Positions 53,404-62,331 of a stretch of 64,000 bases of DNA are shown here, in pieces. The stretch is from positions 4,588,001 to 4,652,000 of the forward strand of contig NZ_CP107036.1 of assembly GCF_029542085.1 (NCBI RefSeq), given 5' to 3'. This DNA comes from Sphingobacterium sp. ML3W (GTDB lineage: Bacteria; Bacteroidota; Bacteroidia; Sphingobacteriales; Sphingobacteriaceae). The translations under genes and the position numbers were made by a program. Within the stretch, counting starts at the first letter, position 1; every line of letters begins with the position of its first letter. Below the pieces are notes generated by a model that was given only the letters and a program-made list of their open reading frames with translations, ran no database searches and was not told where the DNA came from.

Positions 53404-53440
53404 AAAGGGGTATCAGCAAGGCTTGATAGCCCTTTTTTCA
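53404..53440 (+). terminator. Terminator of prfB
   Basis: AAAGGGGTATCA pairs with TGATAGCCCTTT around an eight-base loop, with one G-G mismatch, then a T run. Confidence 0.75.
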
Positions 53441-53664
53441 CACAAAGTCACTGCCTTCTTTCGGACACAGTTTGTCACTTTAACTGTCAAGTTCTCTTAA
53501 AAAATTTCCCAAAAACGTTAAAAAACCTTAAATGTCTACTGCTCATATAGGGTTGTTATTTTTTGATCACACAAGCATCACAACAACATAATAATCTGTA
53601 AATCAGGAACTTAAAAACAATACAAATGTATCAATAACGTTACAAATAAGCTGCTTCTTCGATT

Positions 53665-53693
53665 TTTGGCACAAAATAAAGGCATGTATTTTG
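53665..53693 (+). promoter_or_regulatory. Promoter of the GT2 synthase gene
   Basis: TTTG (53665-53668) and TATTTTG (53687-53693) are 18 bases apart and resemble the Bacteroidota -33/-7 pair, the -7 being one base short of TAnnTTTG. The expected transcript start is near 53700, which rules out a TTG at 53691 as a start codon. Confidence 0.45.
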
Positions 53694-53789
53694 CGTTTAT
53701 GGATTCGTAATATTTTCATTACAAAAGACTCCTCGTCTGAGTCAACAAATAAAGTAAAAGAAGAATGTATATCTAAAAATAGAACGGCT

Positions 53790-55235
53790 ATGAATTACAT
53801 GAAAGAAAACTCAATCGTATCAAAGCAGATGGCTAAACAATGGGAACCTGCAATGTACGACGTAAATGAAGAACAGCAGCAATCCGAGACCGCAGTAGAG
53901 AAAGTCGAAGAAAGCAGTTTTGGACCAAAGGAATACGGTATTTTCGGAGCGACCTTTTTCGTACTATTTGCATCAGTCTTTGGTGTGTATATGCTCCAAC
54001 CAGATTTTGATGCATTACGTTTTCAACGTTTAGATAGTATAGGTGGAACATTTTTAATAGGCTTAGGTATATTTTTGGCCACTGTCGCGATCAGCTTTTT
54101 AATATTTTTAATTGTGCTTCACCGTAAATACAAGCCAATTGCATCTGTTTCAGATGAAGAACTACCGACCTGTACGATTATAGTTCCGGCTTATAATGAA
54201 GGACAATTGGTTTACGATACACTTCATAGCTTGGCGAGCAGCGACTATCCGGAGAAAAAACTTCAGATTATCGCCATTGATGATGGAAGTAAAGATAATA
54301 CTTTCGCTTGGATACAACGTGCCAAAATGGAGTTGGGCGATCGCATAGAGATCTACCAACAACCTAAAAATATGGGTAAACGCCATGCTTTATACCGTGG
54401 TTTCAAATTAGGAACTGGAGAGGTATTTATCACAGTAGATAGTGACTCTGTGGTAAACAAGGACACTATTCGTAATATGGCCAGCCCATTTGTAACCAAT
54501 CAGGAATGTGGCGCTGTAGCAGGTAATGTGCGCGTACTGAATAATAAAAAGGCTATTATACCACGGATGCTAAATGTAAGCTTTGTCTTTAGTTTTGAAT
54601 TTGTACGTTCGGCTCAAAGCATGTTAGGTACCGTAATGTGTACTCCAGGAGCATTATCTGGATATCGCAGAGAAGCTGTCTTGAACTGTCTTGAAGACTG
54701 GATCCATCAAACATTTATGGGACAACCTTCCGACATTGGAGAAGATCGTGCCATGACCAATATGATTTTGAAGCAAGGATATCATGTATTGTTCCAGTCT
54801 AACGCGTTTGTATATACTGATACTCCTGTACGTTATAAAAACTTATATAAAATGTTTATCCGTTGGGAAAGAAGCAATGTGCGTGAAAACATTATGATGA
54901 GTCAGTTTGCCTTTAAGAACTTTCGTCAAGGACCGAAGTGGGGTGCGCGTATCTTATTGATTATGCAATGGCAAAAAGTGCTGCTATCTTACCCAATGCT
55001 ATTATTGATGCTATGGACAGTATTCCATTATCCATTGATGTTTTTAAGTTCAACTTTGGTAGGTATTCTTATATTTTCAAGTATCCAAGCATATTTCTTT
55101 GCCTCTAAAAACGCAAATGCGAAAGAAGCCTTCTGGGCATATAGCTACAGTATATTTTATGCCTTTAGTTTATTTTGGATCACTCCTTATGCCATTGCTA
55201 CTGCTGGACGTAGAGGTTGGTTGACGAGAGGTTAA
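53790..55235 (+). CDS. Processive family 2 glycosyltransferase (HAS/NodC-like synthase)
   Basis: A 481-residue membrane glycosyltransferase. It has two N-terminal membrane helices (about 50-70 and 85-110), a GT2 domain with TCTIIVPAYNEGQ, AIDDGS (Asp164-165), TVDSDSVV (DSD, 217-219), IGEDRAMTNM (Asp319) and FIRWERSNVRE, then C-terminal helices. The order matches hyaluronan/chitin/NodC-type synthases. The Q of QxxRW is Met here (MFIRW). The open frame reaches TTG 53691, but this overlaps a promoter box, so ATG 53790 is preferred. It pairs with a TviB-like dehydrogenase 39 bases downstream. Confidence 0.85.
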   Translation: MNYMKENSIVSKQMAKQWEPAMYDVNEEQQQSETAVEKVEESSFGPKEYGIFGATFFVLFASVFGVYMLQPDFDALRFQRLDSIGGTFLIGLGIFLATVAISFLIFLIVLHRKYKPIASVSDEELPTCTIIVPAYNEGQLVYDTLHSLASSDYPEKKLQIIAIDDGSKDNTFAWIQRAKMELGDRIEIYQQPKNMGKRHALYRGFKLGTGEVFITVDSDSVVNKDTIRNMASPFVTNQECGAVAGNVRVLNNKKAIIPRMLNVSFVFSFEFVRSAQSMLGTVMCTPGALSGYRREAVLNCLEDWIHQTFMGQPSDIGEDRAMTNMILKQGYHVLFQSNAFVYTDTPVRYKNLYKMFIRWERSNVRENIMMSQFAFKNFRQGPKWGARILLIMQWQKVLLSYPMLLLMLWTVFHYPLMFLSSTLVGILIFSSIQAYFFASKNANAKEAFWAYSYSIFYAFSLFWITPYAIATAGRRGWLTRG

Positions 55236-55274
55236 TTTCAGCGTAAAGAACGTATCTTTACTTTAAATATAAAT

Positions 55275-56576
55275 ATGACAGATTTTCAGATAAAAAAAAT
55301 TGCCATCATTGGACAGGGATATGTGGGATTGCCATTAGCGATAGCTTTCTCTGATTTCTTTCCAGTGATAGGCTTCGATATTAACAAAACACGTATTGAC
55401 GAACTTAAAGCCGGCATAGACCGTACACTGGAAACTCCTGCAGATGAGCTTACACGTGCAAGGAATCTATTTACGACATCGGAACAACGCAAAGGGTATG
55501 ATGCGAGTGCAACCGTTCAAGATATCGCAGATGCCAATGTCTATATTGTAACTGTTCCGACGCCTATAGATCGTTATAATTCGCCAGACCTATCTCCACT
55601 GTTGGCTGCCTCCAAAATGATCGGTGAACTCCTAAAAGTTGGTGATCTGGTTATTTATGAATCCACGGTCTATCCCGGGTGTACTGAAGAAGAATGTGTC
55701 CCGGTTTTGGAAAAAAACTCAGGTTTGAAATTTAATCAGGACTTCTTTGTTGGATACTCACCAGAACGCATAAATCCTGGAGACAAGGTTAATTCACTGC
55801 AAAAAGTGATGAAGGTAACCTCAGGAAGTACTGCCGAGGCAGGACTTGTTGTGGATGGACTTTATAAACAAATTATTCACGCAGGTACACATCTTGCTCC
55901 TTCAATCAAAGTGGCCGAAGCAGCTAAAGTTATTGAAAATGCACAACGTGATGTCAATATATCGTTTATGAACGAACTCGCTTTGATCTTTGACCGCGTT
56001 GGTATAGATACGCAGGACGTGCTTGATGCTGCTGGAACAAAGTACAATTTTCTCCGTTTCAAACCCGGTTTGGTCGGTGGGCACTGTATTTCAGTAGATC
56101 CCTATTATCTGGCTCAAAAGGCAACACAATTAGGCTATCATCCACATGTCATCCTTTCAGGCAGGGAGGTTAATGATCAAGTAGCTTCATTTATCGCTTC
56201 CAAGGTCGTCAAACTGATGATACAAAAGAACATCAAATTCGATGGCGCAAAAGCTTTAGTATTGGGTGTAACCTTTAAGGAAAACTGTCCGGATATTCGT
56301 AATAGCAAGGTCGTCGACATGATTCAAGATCTCAAAGAATTTGGTCTGGAAGTAGATATCTATGATCCTTGGGTAAACCCTGATGAGTTAAAAAAACATT
56401 TTGGCCTTGACCTATTAACAACTCTTCCGCAGTCTGGCAATTATGACAGTATCATTCTTGCTGTAGGACATCGAGAGTTCTTACATCTAGATCTCAAAAA
56501 TTTAAAAAAGAATCCTTCCGTTGTATTCGATATCAAAGGAATATTAGATCGAAAATTAGTGGACGCTCGCCTGTAG
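55275..56576 (+). CDS. UDP-HexNAc 6-dehydrogenase (TviB/WbpO-like)
   Basis: A 433-residue nucleotide-sugar dehydrogenase. N-terminal Rossmann GQGYVGLPLAIAF (13-25), VPTPIDRYNSPDLSPL, the STVYPGCTEEECVPVL stretch, and the active-site Cys271 in GLVGGHCISVDPYYLA. The GGHC-xx-DPYY form, not the GGSCFPKDT of UDP-glucose dehydrogenase, places it with TviB/WbpO/WecC, which oxidise UDP-GlcNAc, UDP-GalNAc or UDP-ManNAc at C6 using NAD. The product would be an acidic amino sugar nucleotide. It follows the processive GT2 by 39 bases, probably in one transcript. Confidence 0.9.
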   Translation: MTDFQIKKIAIIGQGYVGLPLAIAFSDFFPVIGFDINKTRIDELKAGIDRTLETPADELTRARNLFTTSEQRKGYDASATVQDIADANVYIVTVPTPIDRYNSPDLSPLLAASKMIGELLKVGDLVIYESTVYPGCTEEECVPVLEKNSGLKFNQDFFVGYSPERINPGDKVNSLQKVMKVTSGSTAEAGLVVDGLYKQIIHAGTHLAPSIKVAEAAKVIENAQRDVNISFMNELALIFDRVGIDTQDVLDAAGTKYNFLRFKPGLVGGHCISVDPYYLAQKATQLGYHPHVILSGREVNDQVASFIASKVVKLMIQKNIKFDGAKALVLGVTFKENCPDIRNSKVVDMIQDLKEFGLEVDIYDPWVNPDELKKHFGLDLLTTLPQSGNYDSIILAVGHREFLHLDLKNLKKNPSVVFDIKGILDRKLVDARL

Positions 56577-56618
56577 GGTCCTGTTTTTTTAGATTATTTT
56601 CAATGGTAACATTCTTTT

Positions 56619-56666
56619 AAACCGTCAGTTTTCCTGCTATTTATTGAGAAAACTGACGGTTTTTGT
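56619..56666 (+). terminator. Terminator after the UDP-HexNAc dehydrogenase gene
   Basis: AAACCGTCAGTTTTC (56619-56633) pairs with GAAAACTGACGGTTT (56648-56662) around a 14-base loop, followed by T residues. Confidence 0.9.
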
Positions 56667-56749
56667 TATAAATGGAGATTATGCAATCGTTTGTTTAAAA
56701 AAATAGCATCAAATCTTTTGTTTTTAATATTAACTTAACACCACAATTA

Positions 56750-56757
56750 TAAATTTG
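56750..56757 (+). promoter_or_regulatory. Promoter -7 element of the ECF sigma gene
   Basis: TAAATTTG matches TAnnTTTG exactly, 43 bases before ATG 56801, so the sigma gene is read by the housekeeping polymerase. Confidence 0.6.
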
Positions 56758-56800
56758 ACCTCATTAAACTAAGGGATATTTAGCACAAATTGCGGTACTT

Positions 56801-57337
56801 ATGAAACAGTTAGACGACACCGAGCTATTCATCAGAATTCAAGCGGATGACCGTTATGCTTTTTCTGAATTAGTCAATCGCTATTCAGACATACTTTTCC
56901 GTTTTATTCAACGCCGTGTTTCCTGTACCGAAGATAGTGAAGACATTTTGCAAGAAGTATTTGTTTCACTATGGAATCAGCGTCTTAATATCACAATAGA
57001 ATACTCACTATACCCGTATCTATTTAAAGCGGCTAAGTATAAGATTATCGACTGGACAATAAATGAACAAAAAAAAATTGTCCGTGCCGAAAAACTACTG
57101 GCAAGCTTTCAAGGGGTGTCCCCGACATCCGAAGAGGAGCTTCTGGCAAAAGAATTAGCGGTATTGATTGACACCGAAATCGAAAAAATGCCCACAACAA
57201 TGAAATCGGCATTTTCACTTAGCAGAAAGGAATCCATGTCGATCAAAGATATTTCTTCGGAACTAGCCATATCCGAACAAACCGTGAAAAACAACATTTC
57301 GTTAGCCTTAGGTTGGTTAAAGCTTCGTTTTAAATAA
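56801..57337 (+). CDS. ECF sigma factor (FecI-like)
   Basis: A 178-residue sigma-70 family protein. Region 2: AFSELVNRYSDILFRFIQRRVSCTEDSEDILQEVFVSLW. Region 4: MPTTMKSAFSLSRKESMSIKDISSELAISEQTVKNNISLALGWLK, with the helix-turn-helix near 140-165. Regions 1 and 3 are missing, as in ECF factors. It is followed by a FecR-type anti-sigma gene and an STN-bearing SusC, so it should direct transcription of that uptake locus once released. Its own promoter seems to be of housekeeping type (TAAATTTG). Confidence 0.93.
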   Translation: MKQLDDTELFIRIQADDRYAFSELVNRYSDILFRFIQRRVSCTEDSEDILQEVFVSLWNQRLNITIEYSLYPYLFKAAKYKIIDWTINEQKKIVRAEKLLASFQGVSPTSEEELLAKELAVLIDTEIEKMPTTMKSAFSLSRKESMSIKDISSELAISEQTVKNNISLALGWLKLRFK

Positions 57338-57535
57338 AATCTCCGCTATATCTTTATATCAAAATAGGCCATCCAAGCCACTATATTAGCAGGCGAACTC
57401 CCTATATCTCTCCTAACTAAAGGTTAGTACGAAAAAAAAGCCTTTCATAAAAATACACCCCTGTTTATCAGTCGTTTAAAAATAATTTCAATTTTCTTCG
57501 GTACTTTTATTCTCCTTCTCTGATTATAGGTCTGT

Positions 57536-58651
57536 ATGAAGGAACAAGAATCGTCAGATCAAGCGAAAGCTTTGCTCAAAAAGTATCTGGAAGGCCAGTG
57601 TACACCGGAGGAAGAACAACAAGTTCTTCACTGGTTTTATGCACAGGACCAGTCCGAGGAAGAGCAATTAACGAAGGAATACTACACAGGATTAGCATCA
57701 CGTATCAATACGAAGCTAGAGGCACAGCTATTTAGTGAATCTACTCCTACCGTCCGACGACTAACTTGGTTTCGTTCCAAATGGATGGTGGCAGCGATGC
57801 TTGTAGCCGTTTCAGGCTGTAGCCTTTGGATGTACAACAGATTTTCTTCGTCGGATCAAAAGCCGCTGGAACTGGCGGCGGAAGTACCTTCGCAGGATCA
57901 GGCCTTTCACAATGATATCCTTCCTGGAGGGCATTATGCCAAAATCATTACACCAAAAGGCGAAGAACAACAACTAGCCGATCCATTCGTCCAGCGACTT
58001 GAGCAATCATCCGATCAACAAGGAAAGAATTTTCTTGTTGATGTTCCAAAAGCGGGTTCTTATATGATTATTCTTGAAGACGGAACCAAAGTATGGCTGA
58101 ATGCTTCTACAAAATTATCGTACCCAACACATTTCGAGGCCAGTCAACGCCAAGTTGCTTTAACAGGGGAAGCCTATTTTGAGGTCGCAAAAGATGCCAA
58201 CAGACCTTTCCGGATCAATGCCAACGGTACCACAATTGAAGTCCTTGGAACAACTTTTAATGTCAATGCCTATCACGATGAGGTTTCTACATCTTTAGTG
58301 GAAGGTAGTGTGAAAGTCCTTAAGGAAGGTAACCAAACGATTATCAAGCCAGGTCAACAGGCGACAACATCGCTAACAAACGATATCAAAGTTACAGCAA
58401 CTGACCTAACAAAAAATACAGCTTGGCAACGGGATGAATTTTATTTTGATGGCAACAATTTCAAAGATATCTCTCTTCAGATCGCCCGATGGTACGATGT
58501 TGAGTTTGAAAATATGGAGACAATCGGCACAAATTCAACCTACAAAGGTTCGATCAGCAGAAATAGTAGACTTTCAGAAGTGTTGCAGATCCTGGCGCTT
58601 GCTACGGGACGCAAATTTGATATTATCGGACGAAAGGTTATAATACAATGA
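57536..58651 (+). CDS. FecR-family anti-sigma factor
   Basis: A 371-residue inner-membrane regulator. The N-terminal cytosolic part (1-80) has the anti-sigma helices LLKKYLEGQCTPEEEQQVLHWF. One membrane helix follows (WMVAAMLVAVSGCSLWMYN, about 82-100). The periplasmic FecR domain (about 170-270: DGTKVWLNASTKLSYPTHF, GEAYFEVAKDANRPFRI, TTFNVNAYHDEVSTSLVEGSVKV) and the C-terminal DUF4974-like domain (about 300-371, DGNNFKDISLQIARWYDVEFE) come after. It binds the upstream sigma factor and passes on the signal from the STN domain of the SusC protein. Confidence 0.94.
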   Translation: MKEQESSDQAKALLKKYLEGQCTPEEEQQVLHWFYAQDQSEEEQLTKEYYTGLASRINTKLEAQLFSESTPTVRRLTWFRSKWMVAAMLVAVSGCSLWMYNRFSSSDQKPLELAAEVPSQDQAFHNDILPGGHYAKIITPKGEEQQLADPFVQRLEQSSDQQGKNFLVDVPKAGSYMIILEDGTKVWLNASTKLSYPTHFEASQRQVALTGEAYFEVAKDANRPFRINANGTTIEVLGTTFNVNAYHDEVSTSLVEGSVKVLKEGNQTIIKPGQQATTSLTNDIKVTATDLTKNTAWQRDEFYFDGNNFKDISLQIARWYDVEFENMETIGTNSTYKGSISRNSRLSEVLQILALATGRKFDIIGRKVIIQ

Positions 58652-58811
58652 GACTAATTACCCAAATATTAAACGGCCTATGGTATAGACATCAACTTTA
58701 GCGCCTTGTGGTTAACAAAAAAGGGGATGTTGACGCATCCCCGGTTAAATTCAAGGCTTATTTTACTGATTACCAACAGAAATTTTAAAACCTTAAAAAT
58801 CATTCTAATTT

Positions 58812-61800
58812 ATGAATTTTTTTTCTCCAATGAAAAGGCAGGAGAAAGATCGGGGATTCCGTATCCCTCCAGCCTTTAAAACTTTATGTATGATAAAGTT
58901 AAGCACTCTTTCCTTGCTTTCCCTCGCACTTGGAGCCCATGCGTCGGGAACTGCACAGACTGTCAATCTTTCCTTAAAAAAAGTACGGGTAGAGAAAGTT
59001 TTGCAAGAAATTTCAAAACAAACCGATCTCCGTTTTTTCTATGATGAAAAACTATTGAACAGTTTGCAACCTGTAAGTATCCATGTCGATCACGGACCTA
59101 TACAGCAGGCCTTATCCAAAGTTCTTAAAGGTCAGAACCTGACATATCAGATTCTCAATAACACGATCGTCATTTCAGAAAAACAACGCACAGATATCGA
59201 GATAACAGGTACTGTACGCGGGCCAGAGTCTACACTAGCTGGTGTTACCGTATCCGTCGAAGGCCATGCTACACTTTCGACCAAAACCGATGCCAATGGT
59301 CAATTCAAACTTCGTATACCGGAGAACGCTGTATTGGTATTTCAATATATGGGTTATACCACAGAACGTGTGCAAATAGGCAGCCAACGTACAGTGAATG
59401 TGACCTTGCAAGAAAGCAACTCGCAGTTGGATGAGGTTATTGTTGTTGGCTACGGTACACAACGGAAAGTGAATCTCACCGGAGCCGTTGATATGATATC
59501 GTCCAAACAACTGGAAAGCCGTCCGATCGCAAATCTTGGCTCCGGGTTACAAGGGTTAATCCCCAACTTGAATATCACAAGTTCTAATGGACGTGCAACC
59601 ACCAACCCCTCATTTAATGTACGTGGTTTTACAAGTTTGAATGGTGGAGAACCGCTAATATTGGTGGATAATATTCCTTATTCGACAGATGAGGTTGCTC
59701 GAATCAATCCAAATGACGTCGAGAATGTATCTGTATTAAAAGATGCTGCCTCTGCAGCTATCTATGGTGCTCGTGGCGGTTTTGGCGTTGTATTAATCAC
59801 GACCAAAAAAGCGAAGAGCGACAAATTAGATATCTCGTTCAGCAGCAATGTTGGCTACCGGACTTTAGGAAAGTTACCTAAATTTATTACGGATCCTTAT
59901 CAGGTCATGGATATCAAGAATGAAGCAGGCAAGCCTTTGTATAACCTTTATCCAGAATCTGCCCGTGAATATGCAAAAAAACGTTCACTAGATCCGTCGT
60001 TACCTGCTGTGACCCTGTCCGACAATGGTCAAGATTGGGTGTATACAGGCACAACAGACTGGTTAAAAGAAGCCTATAACAATACAGCTCCGACTTACAA
60101 CGCTAATCTGAGCATCGCAAAGAAATCTGATAAGATCGGATATTACCTTTCCAGTGATTATTATAAGCAAGATGGGCTTTTAAAATACGGAAATGATATT
60201 TACAAACGGTATAATGTCAGGGGAAAAGTTGATCTTGATGTAACCAGTTGGCTGCAAGTTTCCAACAACACACTTTTAACCAGTACGAATTATGAAGCAC
60301 CGGTATTTCTAGACGGAGACTTCTTCTGGAATGTTAACCGAACAAATTCTTTAGATGTACCATTCAACCCAGATGGCACTTGGACAAGAGCGGGTGCTCA
60401 GGTACTCGGTGCATTGCAAAAAGGAGGAAGAAAAGATGATCGCATCAATGAATTTGTAACGACATTTGCTGCCAAAGCTTCATTAATCAAAGGAGTTTGG
60501 GACTTAAATGCAGATGCAACAATCCGACGGACTTCTGGTCTAACGCGTTCTTACGATGTCCCATCCATGTACAAAACGGGCCCAGAAGCGATCTTAACAC
60601 CGACCTTTTCAAATACCTATGCAAGGAATGACAATTCAACGACTCGGTATAATGTATATAATATCTATACCGACTTTCATAAAGAATTCGGAAATCATTA
60701 TCTGCAGGCGATGGTCGGTTATAACCAAGAATATAATTATAATAATACAAACTGGATCAAAGCGCTAAGTCTTATATCTTCGTCTGTTCCCTCTATCGGA
60801 ACCGCAACTGGAGATATCTCCAAAGATGAGCGAATTAAAGACTGGGCAGTGCAAGGCATATTCTCTCGTGTAAGCTATAATTATAAAGAAAAATACTTAG
60901 CAGAGTTCAATGGCCGCTTTGATGGCTCATCTCGTTTTCCTGCAGGTAATCGCTGGGGATTTTTTCCATCTATTTCCGCAGGATGGGCCGTTTCAAAAGA
61001 AAACTTTTTTGAGCCGATAAAAAACGCGCTGGCCATGGATTTTCTAAAGATCAGGGGTTCTTATGGTTCTTTGGGCAATCAGTTATTCAATTACAATTCT
61101 GATTATCCTTACCGTGATACCTATCCTTACATTCCTATTATGACCAACAAGCAAACGGATTATATCTTGGGTAACGGAAAACCGCAAGCAGTATATAGTC
61201 CCAATGCCGTTTCAGACACCTTTACTTGGGAAACAATACAAACTGTCAATGCGGGTATTGATATGAATTTCTTCAACAGCAAGTTGGGCGTTAATTTTGA
61301 CAAATATACACGCTACACCAAAGACATGCTGGTCCCGGGGAAAGTATTGCCAGGCCCATTTGGCACAGTTGTTCCCGTGGAAAATGCCGGTGATTTAAAA
61401 ACCAAAGGTTGGGAATTACGTCTGACTTGGCGCGATAGCAAAGAATTAGGTGGTTCACCGTTTTGGTATAATATTGCGCTTACATTAGCTGATAACAGAT
61501 CCTGGATAACACGGTTTGACAACCCAAGCAAATCTCTGGGTAACAACTGGATCAACAATTACGTCGGACAAGAAATCGGAGAAATATGGGGAGCTGATAT
61601 CACTGGATTTTTCAAAAGTGATGCTGATGTAGCTGACCATCCGAATCAAACTGCTATGGGAACTGACGATCAATCCTATAAATTCTATGCCGGGGATCCG
61701 ATCTTTGCTGACCGTAATGGGGATGGTAAAGTAGATATGGGTAAGAAAACTGTAGATGATCCAGGAGACATGCATATCATCGGCAACAATAGCTCTAGAC

Positions 61801-62315
61801 TACCCTATAGTATTGACCTTTCTACAGGATGGAAAGGTTTTGATTTCCGCGTATTCTTACAGGGTATCGGAAAACGCGATTGGTACCCAGGCGGATCCAA
61901 CATCTATTTCTGGGGTGTGTATGCACAACCTTGGACTAACCCTACAGCACAAAATGCTGATCATTGGACACCGACAAATCAGGATGCTTATTTCCCGGCA
62001 GTACGCGCTTATTCTGCGGAGGATAACTACCAGCAACTGGGCATACCCAATAAACGCTATATGCAAAATGGGGCTTATATGCGAGTAAAAAATCTTACAC
62101 TCGGTTATACGTTGCCTGCATCCGTACTACAACGCATCAAATTGCATAAAGTACGTTTCTTCTTTAGCGCAGAAAACGTCTTCGAGATTTCACACCTCAA
62201 GGTAAAATTGGATCCAGAATCTTTGGGCGGTCTATATCCATCATCAGCGAATCGGGTACAGGCAGCTTATCCTTTTCAAAGGACATTTACTTTCGGTCTG
62301 AACATGAATCTTTAA
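58812..62315 (+). CDS. SusC/RagA-family transporter with N-terminal STN signalling domain
   Basis: A 1167-residue outer-membrane protein. After the signal region (LSLLSLALGAHASGTAQ, about 30-50) comes an STN domain (about 52-125: VNLSLKKVRVEKVLQEISKQT, TYQILNNTIVISEKQ), then a carboxypeptidase-regulatory-like domain (GTVRGPESTLAGVTVSVEG), the SusC signature LDEVIVVGYGTQRKVNLTGAVD, plug motif DDIENVSVLKDAASAAIYGARG-like (here NPNDVENVSVLKDAASAAI), and a barrel ending FTFGLNMNL. The STN domain contacts FecR in the periplasm, so substrate binding can activate the sigma factor encoded at 56801. A SusD gene follows 16 bases on. Confidence 0.95.
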   Translation: MNFFSPMKRQEKDRGFRIPPAFKTLCMIKLSTLSLLSLALGAHASGTAQTVNLSLKKVRVEKVLQEISKQTDLRFFYDEKLLNSLQPVSIHVDHGPIQQALSKVLKGQNLTYQILNNTIVISEKQRTDIEITGTVRGPESTLAGVTVSVEGHATLSTKTDANGQFKLRIPENAVLVFQYMGYTTERVQIGSQRTVNVTLQESNSQLDEVIVVGYGTQRKVNLTGAVDMISSKQLESRPIANLGSGLQGLIPNLNITSSNGRATTNPSFNVRGFTSLNGGEPLILVDNIPYSTDEVARINPNDVENVSVLKDAASAAIYGARGGFGVVLITTKKAKSDKLDISFSSNVGYRTLGKLPKFITDPYQVMDIKNEAGKPLYNLYPESAREYAKKRSLDPSLPAVTLSDNGQDWVYTGTTDWLKEAYNNTAPTYNANLSIAKKSDKIGYYLSSDYYKQDGLLKYGNDIYKRYNVRGKVDLDVTSWLQVSNNTLLTSTNYEAPVFLDGDFFWNVNRTNSLDVPFNPDGTWTRAGAQVLGALQKGGRKDDRINEFVTTFAAKASLIKGVWDLNADATIRRTSGLTRSYDVPSMYKTGPEAILTPTFSNTYARNDNSTTRYNVYNIYTDFHKEFGNHYLQAMVGYNQEYNYNNTNWIKALSLISSSVPSIGTATGDISKDERIKDWAVQGIFSRVSYNYKEKYLAEFNGRFDGSSRFPAGNRWGFFPSISAGWAVSKENFFEPIKNALAMDFLKIRGSYGSLGNQLFNYNSDYPYRDTYPYIPIMTNKQTDYILGNGKPQAVYSPNAVSDTFTWETIQTVNAGIDMNFFNSKLGVNFDKYTRYTKDMLVPGKVLPGPFGTVVPVENAGDLKTKGWELRLTWRDSKELGGSPFWYNIALTLADNRSWITRFDNPSKSLGNNWINNYVGQEIGEIWGADITGFFKSDADVADHPNQTAMGTDDQSYKFYAGDPIFADRNGDGKVDMGKKTVDDPGDMHIIGNNSSRLPYSIDLSTGWKGFDFRVFLQGIGKRDWYPGGSNIYFWGVYAQPWTNPTAQNADHWTPTNQDAYFPAVRAYSAEDNYQQLGIPNKRYMQNGAYMRVKNLTLGYTLPASVLQRIKLHKVRFFFSAENVFEISHLKVKLDPESLGGLYPSSANRVQAAYPFQRTFTFGLNMNL

Positions 62316-62331
62316 TTCTAAAACTCAAAAA

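Larger units (their letters stand above)
53378..53789. other. Intergenic region between prfB and the GT2 synthase
   Basis: This 412-base gap holds the prfB terminator (53404-53440) and the GT2 promoter (TTTG 53665-53668, TATTTTG 53687-53693). Between them the DNA is AT-rich with no visible gene. Confidence 0.5.
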
